A stretch of DNA of 64,000 nucleotides from Sphingomonadales bacterium (GTDB lineage Bacteria > Pseudomonadota > Alphaproteobacteria > SMXS01), in assembly GCA_022844405.1 (NCBI GenBank), contig JALHLV010000004.1, positions 122,543 to 186,542 of the forward strand, read 5' to 3'. Below the pieces are notes generated by a model that searched no databases, had not been told where the DNA came from, and saw only the letters and a list, made by a program, of their open reading frames with translations. A program made the translations under genes and the position numbers. Below, piece by piece: positions 60,631-64,000 of the stretch (positions are counted from its first letter, which is position 1; the number at the start of each line of letters is the position of its first letter).

Positions 60631-62184
60631 TCACTCCGCCGCGGCGGCGGACCGCCGGAAATCGTCGGGGAAGTGGCGCAGCGCCGTGCGCACCGGCATG
60701 GGCGTCAACCCGCCCATGGCGCACAGCGATCCGTCGGTCATCAGGGTGCACAGGTCCTCGAGCAGCGCCAGGTTCTTCTGCGGCTCCACGCCGGCCGCGA
60801 TCCGGTCCAGCACCTCGACGCCGCGCACCGCGCCGATCCGGCAGGGCGTGCATTTGCCGCAGGATTCGCGGGCGCAGAACTCCATGGCGAAGCGCGCCTG
60901 CGCCAGCATGTCCACCCGGTCGTCGAACACCACCAGGCCACCGTGGCCCAGCATGAATCCGGCCTCGGCCAGCGCCTCGTAGTCGGCCGGCAGGTCGAGC
61001 AGGTGCTCGGGAATGTAGCCGCCCAGCGGCCCGCCCGCCTGCAACGCCTTGAACGGCCGGCCGGTCGCGGTGCCGCCGCCGAAATCCTCGACCAGCGCGC
61101 GCAGGGTGATGCCGAACGCCTTTTCGACCAGGCCGCCGTTGCGGACGCAGCCGGCGAGCTGGAACGGCTGGGTGCCGCGCGACCGGCCCATGCCGAAGTC
61201 CCGGTAATAGGCCGCGCCCCGCGCGATGATCAGCGGCACGGCCGCGAGCGTCAGCACGTTGTTGACCAGGGTGGGCTTGCCGAACAGGCCCTCGAGCGCC
61301 GGCAGCGGCGGCTTGGCGCGAACCATGCCGCGTTTGCCCTCCAGGCTCTCCAGCATGGCGGTTTCCTCGCCGCAGATATAGGCGCCGGCACCCTCGCGCA
61401 GCTCGATGTCGAACGCACTGCCCGAGCCCCTGATGTCGCCGCCCAGCCAGCCGCCCGCGCGCGCCGCGTCGATGGCCCGGCGCATCATGGCGATGGCCGC
61501 CGGATATTCGGATCTGATGTAGAGGAACCCCCTGGCGGCGCCCACCGCCAGCGCGGCGATGGTCATGCCCTCGATCAGCAGGAACGGGTCGCCTTCCATC
61601 AGCATGCGGTCGGCGAAGGTGCCGCTGTCGCCCTCGTCGGCGTTGCAGCAGACGTATTTCACCTCGCCCGGCGCGCCGAGCACGGTGTTCCACTTCACGC
61701 CGGCCGGGAAGCCGGCGCCGCCCCGGCCACGCAGGCCGGAGTCGGTTATTGCCGTGACGATGGCCCGCGGCTCCATGCCGAGCGCCCGCTCCAGCCCGGA
61801 GAACCCGCCATGGTAGCGGTAGTCGCCGACCGAGCCCGGATCGACGATGCCGCAGCGCTCGAAGGTCAGCCGCTCCTGGCGCCGCAGCCAGGGCAGGTCG
61901 TCCATCAGCCCCAGGCAGGTGCGCGCCTTCGGGCTGATGTCGCTGTCGAACATCTCGGCGACGCATTCGGCCATGGTGCCCGACGGCCGGAAGCCCAGCC
62001 GGCCTTCCTCGGTGTCGACCTCGAACATGGGCTCGAGGAAGTACAGGCCACGGCTGCCGGTGCGCACGATCCGCGCCTCGATGCCGCGGCGCGCCGCTTC
62101 GGCGGTGATGGCGCGGACGAGATCGTCGGCGCCCACCGATACAGACGCCGAATCGCCCGAGACGAAGAAGGTAGCCGACTTCAT
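60631..62184 (-). CDS. fdsB: Formate dehydrogenase beta subunit, NADH- and FMN-binding
   Basis: This 517-residue NuoF-like subunit passes electrons from formate to NAD. It has an N-terminal thioredoxin-like/NuoE-related part, the FMN/NADH segment LRGRGGAGFPAGVKW, VCCNADEGDSGTFADR, GAYICGEETAMLESLEGKRG and the [4Fe-4S] motif ESCGKCTPCRIG. I start at MKSATFFVSG (62182-62184), overlapping fdsG by 3 nt; upstream open codons are spurious. Confidence 0.95.
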   Translation of the reverse strand: MKSATFFVSGDSASVSVGADDLVRAITAEAARRGIEARIVRTGSRGLYFLEPMFEVDTEEGRLGFRPSGTMAECVAEMFDSDISPKARTCLGLMDDLPWLRRQERLTFERCGIVDPGSVGDYRYHGGFSGLERALGMEPRAIVTAITDSGLRGRGGAGFPAGVKWNTVLGAPGEVKYVCCNADEGDSGTFADRMLMEGDPFLLIEGMTIAALAVGAARGFLYIRSEYPAAIAMMRRAIDAARAGGWLGGDIRGSGSAFDIELREGAGAYICGEETAMLESLEGKRGMVRAKPPLPALEGLFGKPTLVNNVLTLAAVPLIIARGAAYYRDFGMGRSRGTQPFQLAGCVRNGGLVEKAFGITLRALVEDFGGGTATGRPFKALQAGGPLGGYIPEHLLDLPADYEALAEAGFMLGHGGLVVFDDRVDMLAQARFAMEFCARESCGKCTPCRIGAVRGVEVLDRIAAGVEPQKNLALLEDLCTLMTDGSLCAMGGLTPMPVRTALRHFPDDFRRSAAAAE

Positions 62185-62657
62185 CGCACCGTTCCCAGCC
62201 GCTCGAGCACCAGGAACTCGGTGGCGCGTCCGTAAAGCGCGCCGTCCACGGTCACGGCGGGAGCGAGCGCGCAATTGCCCAGGCAGTAGATCGATTCGAG
62301 GGTGACGGCGCCGTCCCTGGTGGTCTCGTCCAGGCCGACGTCGAGACGCCTGGCAAGCTGCTCGGTCAGGCCCCGCGCCCCCATGGCCTGGCACGCCTCG
62401 CCCTGGCAGACGCGGACGATGTGGCGGCCCGCCGGCGACCAGCGCAGGTCGTGATAGAAGGTCAGGACGCCGTAGACGTCGGCGTGGGAAAGGTTGAGGG
62501 CCTTCGCCACCGGCTCGAGCGCCTGCGCCGGGACATAGCCGAATTCGCGCTGGATGGCCTGCAGGACGAGCAGGCAGGCACCCTCGGTCGCCTCATGGCC
62601 GGCGAGGATGCGGCCGATCCTGTCGGCCATGTCGGCGGGCGGTGTCGTCTCGGTCAT
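62181..62657 (-). CDS. fdsG: Formate dehydrogenase gamma subunit, NuoE-like
   Basis: This 158-residue NuoE-type [2Fe-2S] subunit has a helical N-terminus, VYGVLTFYHDLRW, and the four ligands in VCQGEACQAMG and YCLGNCALAPAVTVDG. It starts at MTETTPPADM (62655-62657). It is the first gene of fdsGBACD, so the operon promoter should lie in the 120 nt up to 62777. Confidence 0.94.
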   Translation of the reverse strand: MTETTPPADMADRIGRILAGHEATEGACLLVLQAIQREFGYVPAQALEPVAKALNLSHADVYGVLTFYHDLRWSPAGRHIVRVCQGEACQAMGARGLTEQLARRLDVGLDETTRDGAVTLESIYCLGNCALAPAVTVDGALYGRATEFLVLERLGTVR

Positions 62658-62747
62658 TTTCGTGTTCGCGGCCCCCGGCGTCGACCGCACAGGTGGCCAA
62701 GCCGTCAGGCACATGAGTCATGCTGACGCGGATCATCGCAGAAATCG

Positions 62748-62763
62748 CCCGTGGAGACACGGG
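62748..62763. terminator. Short stem-loop between the Sel1 gene and fdsG
   Basis: CCCGTG (62748-62753) and CACGGG (62758-62763) enclose a GAGA loop (TCTC on the minus strand), 14 nt beyond the Sel1 gene stop. Only a short T-rich stretch follows on the minus strand. It may end transcription of the Sel1 gene before the formate dehydrogenase operon. Confidence 0.35.
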
Positions 62764-62777
62764 ATTCCGGGCGACGG

Positions 62778-64000
62778 TCAGTTCTGGTCCGAACGGGCGC
62801 CCTCATCCGCGGCGGCCGGCTCGGCGCCGCGGTCGGCGCGGCGCTTGCGCACTTCCGCGATCCGCTCCGGGCTCAGCCGCTGTTCGACCAGGCGGGCGGC
62901 GGTTTCCGCCTCGGTCCGGAGCGGCCCCGGCTTGAGCCGGTCGATCGCGACGCCGAGCCAGAACAGTGCCTCTTCCTGCACCTCGGGCGGCGCGTCGGGC
63001 TGGCTCGTCAGCGCGGCGCCAAGGCGCACCTGCGCATCGACGTGTCCGTTGCGGGCAGCGCGGCGGAACCATTCCAGCGCCCTGTCGGGATCGGCCACCA
63101 CCCCTTCGCCACGCATGTACAGGATGCCGAGGGCGTATTGCGATCCCGAATGGCCCTTTTCGGCGGCCTTGAGGAACCAGTCCTTGGCGACAGCGGCATC
63201 CTGCGGCGCTCCCCTGCCGTAGTAATAGGCCTCTCCCAGTCCGGCGAGAGCGGTCACGCAACCCAGATCCGCCGACCGGCGCAGATAGCGCATCGATGCG
63301 TCCGGGTCGGCGGCGACCCCGTCGCCCCGGGCATGGATGCGCGACAGGTACCACAGCGCCTCGCCGTCGCCGGCCGCCTCGAACAGCGCGTGGGCGCGAA
63401 CCGCGTCCTTCGGGCCGCCCCAACCCCAGTAATGGCACTTGCCCAGCCATAGCCCCGCGCTCTTCCAGCCATTGTCGAGGGCGGTCTGGAGCCAGTGCCG
63501 CGCGGCGGCCTCGTCGCGCGGCGCGCCGATACCCTGCAGCAGCAGCCGGCCCAGCCAGTATTGGGCGACCGGCACGCCGCCCTCTGCGGCCCTGCGGTAG
63601 CCCTGGTAGGCCGCGGCGTTGTCCCGGGGTCCGCCGTGGCCGCTGAGCTGCATGTAGGCCAGATTGGCGAGCGACCCCAGATTGCCGGCGCCGGCGGCTC
63701 TGGTGAACCAGCGCCGCGCCTCGGCCGCATCCGGCGCCACCCCCTTGCCCAGGTAATAGGCGACGCCCGCCAGCCTCTGGCCGTCCACATTGCCCTTCTC
63801 AGCGGCCTTTAGGGCGGCGGCGAAGGAGGCCGCGTCGTCGACGCGCCCGAACCTGGTGTCGGTGTAGAGGCGGGCGAGGATGTAATCCGCCTCGGCAGAG
63901 CCCATGTCGGAGGCGGTCGACAGCTCGGCGATCGCCCGGTCGACCAGCGCCGGCGCCTCGCCGGCGCGGCGCGCCTTGGTCAACAGCTCGCGCGCCCGGG
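62778..64000 (-). CDS. Sel1-repeat (TPR-like) protein, 5' end missing
   Basis: The frame is open to the right edge, so the N-terminus lies outside the window. At least eight Sel1-like repeats of about 36 residues are visible. Each has the pattern 'A-x-x-x-L-G-x-x-Y-x-x-G-x-G-V-x-x-D-x-x-x-A-x-x-W-x-x-x-A-A-x-x-G', for example around LGILYMRGEGVVADPDRALEW and YLGKGVAPDAAEARRWF. Sel1 proteins are protein-interaction scaffolds, often in envelope stress or polysaccharide control. The C-terminus is Glu/Arg/Ala-rich (RIAEVRKRRADRGAEP). The partner is unknown. Confidence 0.9.
   Translation of the reverse strand, partial: RARELLTKARRAGEAPALVDRAIAELSTASDMGSAEADYILARLYTDTRFGRVDDAASFAAALKAAEKGNVDGQRLAGVAYYLGKGVAPDAAEARRWFTRAAGAGNLGSLANLAYMQLSGHGGPRDNAAAYQGYRRAAEGGVPVAQYWLGRLLLQGIGAPRDEAAARHWLQTALDNGWKSAGLWLGKCHYWGWGGPKDAVRAHALFEAAGDGEALWYLSRIHARGDGVAADPDASMRYLRRSADLGCVTALAGLGEAYYYGRGAPQDAAVAKDWFLKAAEKGHSGSQYALGILYMRGEGVVADPDRALEWFRRAARNGHVDAQVRLGAALTSQPDAPPEVQEEALFWLGVAIDRLKPGPLRTEAETAARLVEQRLSPERIAEVRKRRADRGAEPAAADEGARSDQN

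Noticed and set aside
58593..60956. 787-codon open frame opposite fdsA and fdsB
   Set aside because: It runs antisense to an alpha subunit with every cofactor ligand intact; composition is typical of a GC-driven shadow frame.

Overview
The window is visibly GC-rich and densely coded, and it reads as a chromosomal segment of an alphaproteobacterium. The indicators are the phaR/phaA/phaB polyhydroxybutyrate set, the order tsaD | hemC-hemD-mitofilin-hemY, a 52-residue SDHAF4/DUF1674 protein next to htpX and rsmB, the metX-metW pair and an fdsGBACD-type NAD-linked formate dehydrogenase. I cannot name the genus. No rRNA, tRNA, CRISPR array, prophage or insertion sequence was seen. No gene-free stretch exceeds about 285 nt.

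Layout. 1-8 kb: a catabolic cluster on the minus strand (crotonase, feruloyl-CoA-synthase-type ligase, duplicated SnoaL-like protein, start of a GNAT enzyme), divergent from a TonB-dependent receptor on the plus strand. The 285-nt region between them carries nested inverted repeats. 6.5-14.2 kb: a second acyl-CoA ligase, an acyl-CoA dehydrogenase, an APH-fold kinase and an MFS transporter, all on the minus strand. They are split by a less GC-rich restriction-modification cassette (Vsr, C5 methyltransferase, Eco29kI-like GIY-YIG endonuclease). 14.3-17.9 kb: a cell wall hydrolase and the PHB genes. 18-23 kb: a FitAB toxin-antitoxin pair, an orphan ParD-like antitoxin, gloB, a dispersed palindromic repeat and metX-metW-HAD. 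23-26 kb: an aromatic amino acid operon (chorismate mutase, hisC-type aminotransferase, tyrA). 26-31 kb: small membrane proteins, an MFS transporter, arsC, bfd-bfr and pyrD. 31-42 kb: housekeeping genes (purH, rpe, rsmB, htpX, exoD, SDHAF4) with a MacB/Lol-type ABC exporter. 42-48.5 kb: TerC, acs, an LLM oxidoreductase, MazEF and a tightly coupled Rieske-EVE-YciI-gpsA group. 48.5-56 kb: a TetR regulator, tsaD and the heme operon, which has a propionyl-CoA synthetase gene inserted with 4-nt overlaps on both sides. 56-64 kb: VapBC, the fdsGBACD formate dehydrogenase operon and a truncated Sel1-repeat protein.

Working together. The first 14 kb looks like uptake and CoA-dependent breakdown of an unidentified acyl or aromatic substrate. 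The kinase, dehydrogenase and ligase resemble the LvaA/LvaC/LvaE and ACAD10/11 theme of 4-hydroxyacid catabolism. The acetyl-CoA produced can go to PHB, and propionyl-CoA can reach succinyl-CoA, the precursor of heme in this class. Three toxin-antitoxin pairs, each preceded by a clear palindrome, and the restriction system are the accessory parts.

The most unusual features are the restriction cassette inside the kinase/dehydrogenase gene set, prpE translationally coupled inside the heme operon, a degenerate chorismate mutase-prephenate dehydratase protein, and the regulatory palindromes. Function calls come from reading motifs; no database search was run.
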